Assembly: GCA_003217735.2 (NCBI GenBank)
Contig: CP031585.1
Span: forward strand, 2,157,501-2,221,500
Direction: 5' to 3'
From: Marinibacterium anthonyi
GTDB taxonomy: Bacteria > Pseudomonadota > Alphaproteobacteria > Rhodobacterales > Rhodobacteraceae
DNA: 64,000 nt
The translations under genes and the position numbers were made by a program. The notes under the pieces are model-generated. The model was given only the letters and a program-made list of their open reading frames with translations, was not told the DNA's origin and searched no databases. Position 1 is the stretch's first letter. Every line of letters starts with the position of its first letter. Positions 51,504-58,736 of this stretch are shown one piece after another.

Positions 51504-52673
51504 ATGGTGGAGGATGAGGATCTTGTTCGCGGCCCGTCCGACGTGGTTCGGACGGCCTCGGTGCACGGAACCGGCCCGGCCGTGGCGACCGACCTGATCG
51601 CCGCGCTGGGTGCCGGGCCGTTTGCCCATGTGCTGATCTTCTCGGCGCCGGGCCCCGATTTCGAAGCCCTGGTCGAAGCCGCCACCGCCGCCTGCGATGC
51701 GCCCATCAGCGCCTGCACCACGGCGGGAGAGATTTCGCCCCAGGGCTATTGCGACGGCACCACCGTGGCGATGGCCTTTCCGGCGGCCCATTTCGCGGTG
51801 GAATTCGTCGAGGTCGCCGACCTGGGCGACATCGACACGCAATCCCTGATCAACGACGTGGTGGCCAAGCGCAACGCGCTGGCGGCCGATCACCCGCGCT
51901 GGATGTCGGAATTCGCCTATGCGCTGATCGACGGCGTGTCGATGGGCGAAGAGGCGCTGCTGCGCCAGCTGGCGCCGGGCCTGGCCGGCATGCCGTTCTT
52001 TGGCGGATCTGCCGGCGACGGGCGGGCGTTCCGCACGACCTATATCGCGCACCAGGGGCGGGTGTCGACAGGCGGCGCCGTCGTGGCGCTGATCCGGTCG
52101 GCCTGCCCGGTGCGGGTGTTCAGCCTGGATCATTTCTCGCCCACCGGACGCCGGTTGGTGGTGACCGGGGCCGAACCCGAAAAGCGCATCGTGCACGAGA
52201 TCAACGCCGCCCCCGCGATCGAGGAATACGCCCGCCTGCTGGGCCTTGATCCGCAGGACGTCGGCCTGTCGACCTTCGCCGCCCATCCGCTGGTCGTCCG
52301 TTTTGGCGACCGCCATTACGTGCGCGGCATCCAGGAAAACCTGGACGGGTCGTTGTCGATGGGATCGGCCATCGACGAAGGCCTGGTGCTGTCGCTGGGC
52401 GAGGCGACGGACATCGCCGTCCACCTGCGCGACAACCTGGCGGTCCTGGCGGAACAGGTGAAACCCGAGGCGATCCTGGCCTTCGACTGCATCCTGCGCC
52501 GGATCGAGGCCGAGGACCACCAGCTGACCGGCCAGGTATCCGAGATCCTGCGCGATTACCGGGTGGTGGGGTTTTCGTCCTACGGCGAACAGATCGACGG
52601 GCTGCACGTGAACCACACGATGACCGGCGTGGCGATCTATCCGCCGGGTCCGGTGCCGGCGGCCGAGGTCTGA
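51504..52673 (+). CDS. FIST-domain protein, NosP-like
   Basis: This 389-residue protein has a FIST N-terminal domain (AHVLIFSAPGPDFEALVEAA, CTTAGEISPQGY, GGSAGDG at about residue 170) and a FIST C-terminal domain ending with GQVSEILRDYRVVGFSSYG and HVNHTMTGVAIYPP. In Pseudomonas, a FIST protein (NosP) binds haem, senses nitric oxide and inhibits the partner kinase NahK. A NahK-like kinase is present here five genes upstream, so the same partnership is likely. The start is the ATG at 51504; GTG at 51495 is an alternative. It may be co-transcribed with pqqE, which ends 59 bases before it. Confidence 0.82.
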   Translation: MVEDEDLVRGPSDVVRTASVHGTGPAVATDLIAALGAGPFAHVLIFSAPGPDFEALVEAATAACDAPISACTTAGEISPQGYCDGTTVAMAFPAAHFAVEFVEVADLGDIDTQSLINDVVAKRNALAADHPRWMSEFAYALIDGVSMGEEALLRQLAPGLAGMPFFGGSAGDGRAFRTTYIAHQGRVSTGGAVVALIRSACPVRVFSLDHFSPTGRRLVVTGAEPEKRIVHEINAAPAIEEYARLLGLDPQDVGLSTFAAHPLVVRFGDRHYVRGIQENLDGSLSMGSAIDEGLVLSLGEATDIAVHLRDNLAVLAEQVKPEAILAFDCILRRIEAEDHQLTGQVSEILRDYRVVGFSSYGEQIDGLHVNHTMTGVAIYPPGPVPAAEV

Positions 52674-52756
52674 AGGGGGGGCTTTCCGCCGTGGGACATT
52701 GTTGACGATTGGTTAATTTGCCTCTGGAAGTCATTGATATATATGGATGTGGCTTT

Positions 52757-52774
52757 TGTCCCACGCGTGGGACA
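52757..52774. repeat. Perfect 18-base palindrome
   Basis: TGTCCCACGCGTGGGACA has 9-base arms with no loop. A further copy of the right half, CGTGGGACA, lies at 52690-52698. It could be a protein-binding site or part of the terminator structure. Confidence 0.6.
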
Positions 52775-52776
52775 GG

Positions 52777-52799
52777 TAGGTATTTTTGCCAAGAAGAAG
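52777..52799 (+). repeat. Dispersed CCAAGAAGAAG element
   Basis: TAGGTATTTTTGCC followed by AAGAAGAAG matches the tail at 33951-33975. It follows a palindrome, as the other copy follows hairpins. Confidence 0.65.
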
Positions 52800-53024
52800 A
52801 CAGGGGATCGCGCCTTTTCCCCGATGGTGGCGCGTGTAATTCGCGTTGACTTTGTTTGACCGGCGCGGCATGCAATTCCCATGACTTGTCCCGCGCCCCT
52901 TCTTTCGACGCTGTATTACCCGCTCCCTTAGGGCGCGGATCGGACATTTCCTTACCGCTGCCTTCCCGGTCAGCGGTTGCAAGGTTCTTCATGCGACGCT
53001 GGCCCCTTTTCCCGGACCAGACCC

Positions 53025-53798
53025 ATGATCACCACATCCCCGTCCATCACGCTTGTCGGCTTTGGCGCCTTCGGCCAGCTTCTGGCCGCGCTGATCGCGC
53101 CCCATTGCCCGCTGACGATCCACGACCGCGATCCCCTGGCCCGCGCCGCCGCGCGCGCCCTGGGCTACGCTGTGCCGGCCCCGGGCGAGATCCCCGGCGA
53201 CATCGTTGTCCTTGCCGTGCCGGTCCAGGCGCTGTCGGCCTGCCTGACCGCGATTGCCCCGCTGCTGCGGCCCGGACAGGTGGTGGTGGACGTCTGTTCG
53301 ATCAAGGAGGAACCGGCGCGGCTGATGCGCCGGATCCTGCCCGACACGGTCGAGATCCTGGGCGCCCACCCGATGTTCGGCCCCCGCAGCGCCGCCGCCG
53401 GCATCGTCGGATGCCAGGTGGTGCTGTGCCCGATCCGCGGCCGCCGCTGGCGCCGCTTGGCCGCCTTTCTGCGCCATGTGCTGCATCTTGACGTGGTGCT
53501 GGCCACGCCCGAGGACCACGATTGTCAGGCGGCGCTGTCTCAGGCGCTGATCCACATCCTCGCCCACGCGGTACGGCCCTGGGACAACCGCCCCCGGATC
53601 CGCACGCGCAGCTACGACCTGTTCGCCGAAGCCATGGCCATGGTGCGGGACGATGCGCCGGAGGTTGTCGACGCGATCACCAGGGGAAACCGCCATGTCG
53701 CCCCGCTGCGCCAGAGCCTGATCGACGCATTGGGGCAGGGTCCGATGGACCGGGCGACCGCCCCGTGCTACCGAAATTCATGGCCCACCGGATCCTGA
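53025..53798 (+). CDS. Prephenate/arogenate dehydrogenase-like protein (TyrA family)
   Basis: This 257-residue protein has an N-terminal Rossmann domain (ITLVGFGAFGQLLAALI) and the TyrA histidine motif LGAHPMFGPRSA, with VVVDVCSIKEE between them. The helical C-terminal domain is short. Family members oxidise prephenate or arogenate in tyrosine synthesis. This copy is smaller than usual and lies away from aromatic amino-acid genes, so an atypical substrate is possible. The start is the ATG at 53025. It overlaps the next gene by 19 bases. Confidence 0.78.
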   Translation: MITTSPSITLVGFGAFGQLLAALIAPHCPLTIHDRDPLARAAARALGYAVPAPGEIPGDIVVLAVPVQALSACLTAIAPLLRPGQVVVDVCSIKEEPARLMRRILPDTVEILGAHPMFGPRSAAAGIVGCQVVLCPIRGRRWRRLAAFLRHVLHLDVVLATPEDHDCQAALSQALIHILAHAVRPWDNRPRIRTRSYDLFAEAMAMVRDDAPEVVDAITRGNRHVAPLRQSLIDALGQGPMDRATAPCYRNSWPTGS

Positions 53799-54274
53799 TC
53801 AGCGCCTGCCTTCTTGGCCAGCCCGTCCGCTATGACGGGCGGGGCCGGCGGCTTGAAGATGACCTTGTCGGCCAATGGCAACGGGCGGGCCTGCTTGTGC
53901 CGCTGTGCCCCGAGGTCGCCGGCGGCCTGTCCACCCCGCGCCCCCCGGCCGAGATCGAGCCCGGGGCGCAAGGGCCCGACGTGCTGGCCGGCGCGGCGCG
54001 GATCATCGACATCACCGGGCAGGACGTGACGGATACGTTTCGGACCGGCGCTGCCATCGCCGTGGCCACCGCCCGGCAGGAAGGCTGTCGCTTTGCCCTG
54101 CTGATGGACCGCAGCCCGTCCTGCGGCAGTTCCCGGATCTATTCCGGCCACCACGACGGTCGGACGCACCCCGGCATCGGCGTCGTGACCGCCGCGCTGA
54201 AACAGGCCGGCGTCGAGGTCTTCGCCCCCGACAGCATCGCCCAACTGGCGCGCCGCCTGACCGAAAGTCCCTGA
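53780..54274 (+). CDS. DUF523 family protein (TudS-like)
   Basis: This 164-residue protein has the DUF523 motifs ISACLLGQPVRYDG, LVPLCPEVAGGL and MDRSPSCGSS. The conserved cysteines (in SACL, LCPE and SPSCG) hold an iron-sulfur cluster in the characterised member TudS, which removes sulfur from 2-thiouracil. A desulfidase or thiol-repair role is therefore possible. It overlaps the TyrA-like gene upstream by 19 bases. A dispersed-repeat copy follows the stop by six bases. Confidence 0.82.
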   Translation: MAHRILISACLLGQPVRYDGRGRRLEDDLVGQWQRAGLLVPLCPEVAGGLSTPRPPAEIEPGAQGPDVLAGAARIIDITGQDVTDTFRTGAAIAVATARQEGCRFALLMDRSPSCGSSRIYSGHHDGRTHPGIGVVTAALKQAGVEVFAPDSIAQLARRLTESP

Positions 54275-54280
54275 CCTGCT

Positions 54281-54310
54281 GCTTCTTTCTCTTTCCAAAT
54301 ACCCCGGCCC
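54281..54310 (-). repeat. Dispersed repeat copy between DUF523 and SDR genes
   Basis: GCTTCTTTCTCTTTCC followed by AAATACCCCGGCCC is the reverse of the GGTATTTgGAAAGAGAAAGAAG element. It lies between two convergent genes and may stop both transcripts. Confidence 0.6.
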
Positions 54311-54333
54311 GACGGATCGGACCGGGTGCTCCC

Positions 54334-55104
54334 TCAAAGTGCGGGCAATCCGGCCGCCGCCCGGCCTTCCGCCGTCTTCAGCGAGAAATCGGTGCCCAGC
54401 CAGGCGTCCGCATCGCCTTCGAACAGGAACGCCAGCCCTTGGGCGACCCATTCCGGGGGAATGTGATCCTCCCAGTCAAGTTCGCTCACCGGGTTCAGAC
54501 CGGAGGCCTTGATCTCGCGCTGCATCTGCGTCGCCACGGTGCCGGGCGACAGGCCCATCACGCGGATGCCACGGTCGGCGTATTCCTTGTGGGTCGCTTT
54601 GGTCAGCGACAGAACGGCGGCCTTGGTGCAGCAATAGGCGCTCCAGCCCTCCAGAACGCCGGTGGCGGCCCCGGACGAGATATTGACGATGGTCCCGCCG
54701 CCGCGTTCCAGCATGACAGGGAGGGCGGCGTGCAGGCCAAAATAGACGCCCTTGACGTTGATATCGACGGCCGCGCTCCAGGCGGCCGGGTCGGTATCGG
54801 CGATGTGGCCGATGGGGTCGATGACGGCGGCGTTGTTGATCAGCCCGTCGAGGCCGCCGAATTCCGCAACCGCGCGATCGACCGCTGTCTTGACGGCTGC
54901 CGCATCGCTGACATCGCAGGGCAGGGCGGTGGCGGTTCCGCCGGCTGCGCGGATCTCCTCCGCGATGGTGGCGATGGCCCCGCCCGAACGGGCGGCAAGC
55001 ACGACGTTGGCGCCTTTGGCGGCGAAATGGCGCGCGGCGGCTTCGCCGATGCCGCGGCTGGCGCCGGTGATGAGGATGGTCTTGTCCTTGAGCCCGGTGG
55101 TCAT
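54334..55104 (-). CDS. Short-chain dehydrogenase/reductase
   Basis: This 256-residue SDR has the cofactor motif TGASRGIG, NNAAV and the catalytic Ser in ISSGAATG with SAYCCTKAA (Tyr-x3-Lys). It is about the usual size, with an added C-terminal segment (WEDHIPPEWVAQGLAFLF) seen in 3-oxoacyl-type reductases of degradation operons. The start is MTTGLKDKTI at 55104 after AGGAG. It is divergent from a BKACE-family gene 130 bases away, which suggests that it makes or reduces the 3-keto acid cleaved by that enzyme. Confidence 0.85.
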   Translation of the reverse strand: MTTGLKDKTILITGASRGIGEAAARHFAAKGANVVLAARSGGAIATIAEEIRAAGGTATALPCDVSDAAAVKTAVDRAVAEFGGLDGLINNAAVIDPIGHIADTDPAAWSAAVDINVKGVYFGLHAALPVMLERGGGTIVNISSGAATGVLEGWSAYCCTKAAVLSLTKATHKEYADRGIRVMGLSPGTVATQMQREIKASGLNPVSELDWEDHIPPEWVAQGLAFLFEGDADAWLGTDFSLKTAEGRAAAGLPAL

Positions 55105-55234
55105 GGGATCTCCTGTCTGTTGGGGATGGCGCAGTCTAGGGCGGGCTTTGGCCGGGGGAAAGCGGGTCGGGTCACGAAGCGGTTGCACGCGGGGCCCGGG
55201 ACGCGGCAAGAAGGGGCATCAAGGAGACTTTCTC

Positions 55235-56119
55235 ATGCCCGATCCCCAGACAGATCCCCAGACAGATCCCCAGACAGATCAACAGACAGAACCCTGCATC
55301 ATCTGCTGCGCCATCACCGGATCCCTGCCGACCAAGGCGAACAACCCGGCCGTGCCGATCACCGTGACCGAACAGGTGGAAAGCACGCAGGCGGCCTTTG
55401 AGGCCGGCGCCACGATCTGTCATGCCCATGTGCGCAACGACGACCAGACGCCCAGTTCCGACCCCGAGAAATTCGCGCGTCTGAAGGAGGGGCTGGAAAA
55501 GCATTGCCCCGGGCTGATCGTGCAATTCTCGACCGGTGGCCGGTCGGGGGCGGGCAAGGAGCGCGGCGGCATGCTGCCGCTGGCGCCGGATATGGCGTCG
55601 CTGTCGGTGGGGTCGGTCAACTTCCCGACGCGGGTCTACGAAAACAGCCCGCAACTGGTCGACTGGCTGGCCGAAGAGATGATCAGGTACGACATCAAGC
55701 CCGAGATCGAGGCGTTCGACCTCAGCCATATCCTGATGGCGGCGAAGATGTTCGAAGACGGCAAGATCAGGGACACGCCCTATATCCAGTTTGTCATGGG
55801 CGTAAAGAACGCGATGCCGGCGGACAAGGTGGTGTTCGATTTCTACGTCGAGACGGTCAAGCGCCTGCTGCCGGGCGCGCCCTGGTGTGCCGCCGGGATC
55901 GGGGCGAAGCAGATCGTGTTGAACGAATGGGCCATTGCCGCCGGCGGCCATGCGCGGACGGGGATGGAGGACAACGTGCGGCTGGATCGCGACACGCTGG
56001 CGCCATCCAATGCCGCGCTGGTCACCCGCGTGGCCGAGATCGCGGCAAAGCACGGCCGTCCGGTTGCGACCCCTGAACAGGCGCGCAAGATGCTGGGTCT
56101 GCGTCCCGTGGCCGCCTGA
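55235..56119 (+). CDS. Beta-keto acid cleavage enzyme (BKACE, DUF849)
   Basis: This 294-residue TIM-barrel zinc enzyme of the 3-keto-5-aminohexanoate cleavage family has metal ligands His63 and His65 in ICHAHVRND and a later glutamate in AGIGAKQIVLNEWAI. Members condense a beta-keto acid with acetyl-CoA and split it to a CoA ester and acetoacetate. Substrates include 3-keto-5-aminohexanoate and dehydrocarnitine, and which one applies here is unknown. The N-terminus carries an unusual DPQT repeat from a 12-base tandem repeat, outside the conserved domain. The start is the ATG at 55235 after AAGGAG. Confidence 0.88.
   Translation: MPDPQTDPQTDPQTDQQTEPCIICCAITGSLPTKANNPAVPITVTEQVESTQAAFEAGATICHAHVRNDDQTPSSDPEKFARLKEGLEKHCPGLIVQFSTGGRSGAGKERGGMLPLAPDMASLSVGSVNFPTRVYENSPQLVDWLAEEMIRYDIKPEIEAFDLSHILMAAKMFEDGKIRDTPYIQFVMGVKNAMPADKVVFDFYVETVKRLLPGAPWCAAGIGAKQIVLNEWAIAAGGHARTGMEDNVRLDRDTLAPSNAALVTRVAEIAAKHGRPVATPEQARKMLGLRPVAA
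55241..55288 (+). repeat. 12-base coding tandem repeat in the BKACE gene
   Basis: Unit GATCCCCAGACA occurs three times and GATCAACAGACA once. It encodes Asp-Pro-Gln-Thr repeats at residues 3-18, before the family's conserved start at EPCIICCAITG. This looks like recent replication slippage. Confidence 0.9.
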
Positions 56120-56123
56120 CGCG

Positions 56124-56654
56124 TTGGACTTCTGGCAGGCGGTCCGTGCCGGCTATCGCCGATGCCTGACCTTCCGGGGGCGCGCCAGCCGGCCGGAGTT
56201 CTGGTATTTCGTGCTGTATGCCTTCCTGGGCTCAGTGGTCTGTGGCCGGATCGACCAGGCGCTGTTCGGCGCCTGGGGGCCCGCGCCGGTCTCGACGCTG
56301 TTTCTGGTCGTCGGGGGTCTGCCGCTGATTCCGGCGGCCTGGCGGCGGATGCATGACACCGGGCGGTCGGGGGTGTTTGTCCTGTACCCGGCGATCGTCA
56401 TGATCGGCACGACCACCTTCATCGGCTTCCTGGCCGGCGTCGCGCCCAGTGAGCCGGGGGAAACCTTTGGCCACCTGCGCGAGGCGGTCAGCGCCATCGG
56501 CGGCATGATCGCGGCGGGGGCGGTCTTTGTTCTGGCGATATCGCCCTTGCTGGTGATCTGGTGGTTGTCGCGGCCGACCCAGTCGGGCGAGAACCGCTGG
56601 GGCCGTCCGGTGGGAGGCCCGGCCCTCAGCCCCGGCGAAACTGGCCGAGGCTGA
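56124..56654 (+). CDS. DUF805 family membrane protein
   Basis: This 176-residue protein has the DUF805 pattern: FRGRASRPEFWYFVLY at the N-terminus, WRRMHDTGRSG in the middle and about four transmembrane helices. The function of the family is unknown. The start is a TTG at 56124, five bases after the BKACE stop; no ATG or GTG is available in frame nearby. The last 29 bases overlap the convergent znuB gene. Confidence 0.8.
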   Translation: MDFWQAVRAGYRRCLTFRGRASRPEFWYFVLYAFLGSVVCGRIDQALFGAWGPAPVSTLFLVVGGLPLIPAAWRRMHDTGRSGVFVLYPAIVMIGTTTFIGFLAGVAPSEPGETFGHLREAVSAIGGMIAAGAVFVLAISPLLVIWWLSRPTQSGENRWGRPVGGPALSPGETGRG

Positions 56655-57417
56655 GCGTCAAGCCAAAGATCAGTGCCGCCGTGCAGACGATGGTAGGCCC
56701 GGTCGGCGTGTCCAGCATGAAGGCCCCTGCCAACCCGCCGATCGCGGCGCAGGCGCCGACAAGGCCCGCGCCAATGGCCATGGCTTCGGGCGTGCGCACC
56801 AGCGGGCGGGCGGCGGCGGCGGGGATGACCAGCATGGCGCCGATCAGCAGAACGCCCACCACCTTGATCGCCACGGCCACCACCACGGCCAGCGCCAGCG
56901 TCAGGATCAGATCCTCGCGCCGGGGATCGAGGCCCGAGGCATAGGCCAGATCGGGGCTGAGCGTCGAGGTCAGCAGCGCCTGCCAGCGCCAGATCATCAG
57001 GCCCAGCACCAGCGCGGCGCCGATCCAGATCACGGCGACGTCACCGGCCGTCACCGCCAGGATGTCGCCGAACAGGTAGGCCATCGGGTCCAGCCGGACT
57101 TCGGGCAGCAGCGCCACCGCGACTAAGCCGGCCGCCAGCGAGGTATGGGCGGCCACGCCCAGCAGCGTATCCATCGCGTGGCCTCGCCCGGTCAGGGCCG
57201 ACACCGCGCGGGCCATGGCCAGCGCGACCACCAGGATCGCGGGCATCATCGGCAGGGAAAAGCCCAGCGACAGCGCCACGCCCAGGATCGCGGCATGGGC
57301 CGTGGCCTCGCCGAAATAGGACATGCGCCGCCAGACGACGAAGGCGCCCAGCGGGCCGGAGGCCACGGCGACCCCAAGGCCCGCCAGCCCTGCGCGCAGG
57401 ATGAACGGATCAAGCAT
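56626..57417 (-). CDS. znuB: Zinc ABC transporter permease ZnuB
   Basis: This 263-residue permease of the ABC-3 family (manganese/zinc/iron chelate type) has about eight transmembrane helices. FVVWRRMSYFGEATAHAAILGVAL near the N-terminus is the family signature (in parts: RRMSYFGEATAHAAI). It is the membrane channel of the zinc importer, coupled to znuC by TGATG overlap. It sits in the zur-znuC-znuB operon. Confidence 0.93.
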   Translation of the reverse strand: MLDPFILRAGLAGLGVAVASGPLGAFVVWRRMSYFGEATAHAAILGVALSLGFSLPMMPAILVVALAMARAVSALTGRGHAMDTLLGVAAHTSLAAGLVAVALLPEVRLDPMAYLFGDILAVTAGDVAVIWIGAALVLGLMIWRWQALLTSTLSPDLAYASGLDPRREDLILTLALAVVVAVAIKVVGVLLIGAMLVIPAAAARPLVRTPEAMAIGAGLVGACAAIGGLAGAFMLDTPTGPTIVCTAALIFGLTLSLGQFRRG

Positions 57418-58175
57418 CAGGCGCCGGCCCCATGGTCATGGTGATGGTCGTGATCATGGTGATGGTCGTGATCATGGGAATGTTCGTGTCGGTACAGCGC
57501 CAGTGTCCCCTGCGTCCCGGTGCCGAACAGCGCCCGGTATTCGGGGGCCGAAGCGACGATATCCGGCGTGCCCTCGCAGCAGATATGCCCGTTCACGCAC
57601 AGCACCCGGTCCGAGGCCGCCATCACCACGTGCAGGTCGTGGCTGACCATGACGATGGCGCAGCCCATGGTGCGGCGGATTTCCTCGATCCGGCGGTAGA
57701 AGGCGGCGGCGCCGGGCTGGTCCAGCCCCTGCGTCGCCTCGTCCAGCATCAGGATGTCGGGCTTGACCAGAAGCGCGCGGGCCAGCAGCACCCGCTGGAA
57801 TTGCCCGCCCGACAGACGCGTCATCTGGCGGTCGGCCAGGCCTTCGGCCCCGGCGCGTTCCAGCGCGGTGCGCGCCTCGCCCCGGCTGACCCGATGGGGC
57901 AGCGACAGGAACCGTTCGACCGTGATCGGCAGCGTCGGATCGATGGCCAGCTTCTGCGGCACGTAGCCGATCTTCAGCCCCGGCTTGCGCGTGACCTTGC
58001 CCTGCGCCGGCCGGATCGCCCCGATCAGCGCGCGCAGCAGGGACGACTTGCCCGACCCGTTGGGCCCCACGACGGTGATGATCTCGCCCTGCATGACCTG
58101 GACCGACACGTCGTGCAGCACCGTGCGCCCGTCCAGCACCAGGGCAAGGCCCTGCGCCTCGATCAGCGCTGTCAT
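57417..58175 (-). CDS. znuC: Zinc ABC transporter ATP-binding protein ZnuC
   Basis: This 252-residue ATPase has Walker A GPNGSGKSS, signature LSGGQFQR, Walker B ILMLDEAT and switch MVSHDLHV. The C-terminus is very rich in histidine and aspartate (HDHDHHHDHDHHHDHG), encoded by an 18-base tandem repeat. This tail could store or sense cytoplasmic zinc. It is coupled to zur (ATGA) and to znuB (TGATG). Confidence 0.94.
   Translation of the reverse strand: MTALIEAQGLALVLDGRTVLHDVSVQVMQGEIITVVGPNGSGKSSLLRALIGAIRPAQGKVTRKPGLKIGYVPQKLAIDPTLPITVERFLSLPHRVSRGEARTALERAGAEGLADRQMTRLSGGQFQRVLLARALLVKPDILMLDEATQGLDQPGAAAFYRRIEEIRRTMGCAIVMVSHDLHVVMAASDRVLCVNGHICCEGTPDIVASAPEYRALFGTGTQGTLALYRHEHSHDHDHHHDHDHHHDHGAGA
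57437..57472 (-). repeat. 18-base coding tandem repeat in the znuC His-rich tail
   Basis: Two perfect copies of CATGGTGATGGTCGTGAT (plus-strand sequence) run head to tail and continue imperfectly on each side. They encode alternating His and Asp. Confidence 0.9.
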
Positions 58176-58642
58176 GCGGCGCAGGAGGGGCAGAGGCCTT
58201 CGACTTCGACCACCATGCGTTCAATGGTGAACCCGGCGCCGGCCGCCGCATCGCCCAGTTGGCCCCGGGCCAGTTCCGCCTCGGCCTCGGCCACCAGGCG
58301 GCAGGAGCGGCAGATCAGGAACACCGGTTTGTGCGACTTGCCCAGGTGCGCGCAGGCGATATAGGCGTTCAGCAGTTCGATCCGGTGGGCCAGTCCGTTC
58401 TTCACCAGGAAATCCAGCGCCCGGTAGACCACCGGCGGCTGCGAGCCCAGCTTCTCTTCGGCCAGGGTCGGCAGGATGTCATACGCCCCCATCGCGCGAT
58501 GCTCGGCGAGCAGGATTTCCAGCACCCGGCGGCGGACCGGCGTGAACTGCAGCCCGTCCTCGGCGCATTGCGCCTCGGCCGTGGCCATGGTGTCGGTGAT
58601 GCAGCGATCGTGATCGTGGGTGTGGAAACCGATGGTGGACAT
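58172..58642 (-). CDS. zur: Zinc uptake regulator Zur (Fur family)
   Basis: This 156-residue Fur-family repressor has a winged helix (FTPVRRRVLEILLAEHRAMGAYDI) and a dimer domain with FVL-type structural zinc cysteines in FLICRSCRLV and CPSCAA at the end, plus ALDFLVKNGLAHRIE. It is located between znuC and znuA and should repress both units when zinc is ample. No good ribosome-binding site precedes the ATG at 58642. Confidence 0.92.
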   Translation of the reverse strand: MSTIGFHTHDHDRCITDTMATAEAQCAEDGLQFTPVRRRVLEILLAEHRAMGAYDILPTLAEEKLGSQPPVVYRALDFLVKNGLAHRIELLNAYIACAHLGKSHKPVFLICRSCRLVAEAEAELARGQLGDAAAGAGFTIERMVVEVEGLCPSCAA

Positions 58643-58670
58643 AAGGCGGATTGGCTCGCGGTTCGGGGTT

Positions 58671-58684
58671 GATATGTTGTAACG
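58671..58684. promoter_or_regulatory. Zur-box-like site 1
   Basis: GATATGTTGTAACG lies 29 bases before the zur start. It shares TAT-TTGTAACG with site 2 and resembles the GTTATAnTATAAC Zur motif of proteobacteria. Confidence 0.6.
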
Positions 58685-58707
58685 GCCTGTCTAGTGACTG
58701 CACCACC

Positions 58708-58722
58708 CGTTATATTGTAACG
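58708..58722. promoter_or_regulatory. Zur-box-like site 2
   Basis: CGTTATATTGTAACG has perfect CGTTA/TAACG arms and lies 15 bases before the znuA ATG, partly upstream of its ribosome-binding site. Zinc-loaded Zur here would block znuA expression. Confidence 0.75.
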
Positions 58723-58736
58723 ACCTGAGGTTGTCC

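Larger units (their letters stand above)
52674..53024. other. Spacer with palindrome and dispersed repeat
   Basis: 351 bases without a supported gene. It contains a perfect 18-base palindrome followed directly by the dispersed CCAAGAAGAAG element, together a likely end of the pqq/FIST transcript, and the leader of the TyrA-like gene. Confidence 0.6.
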
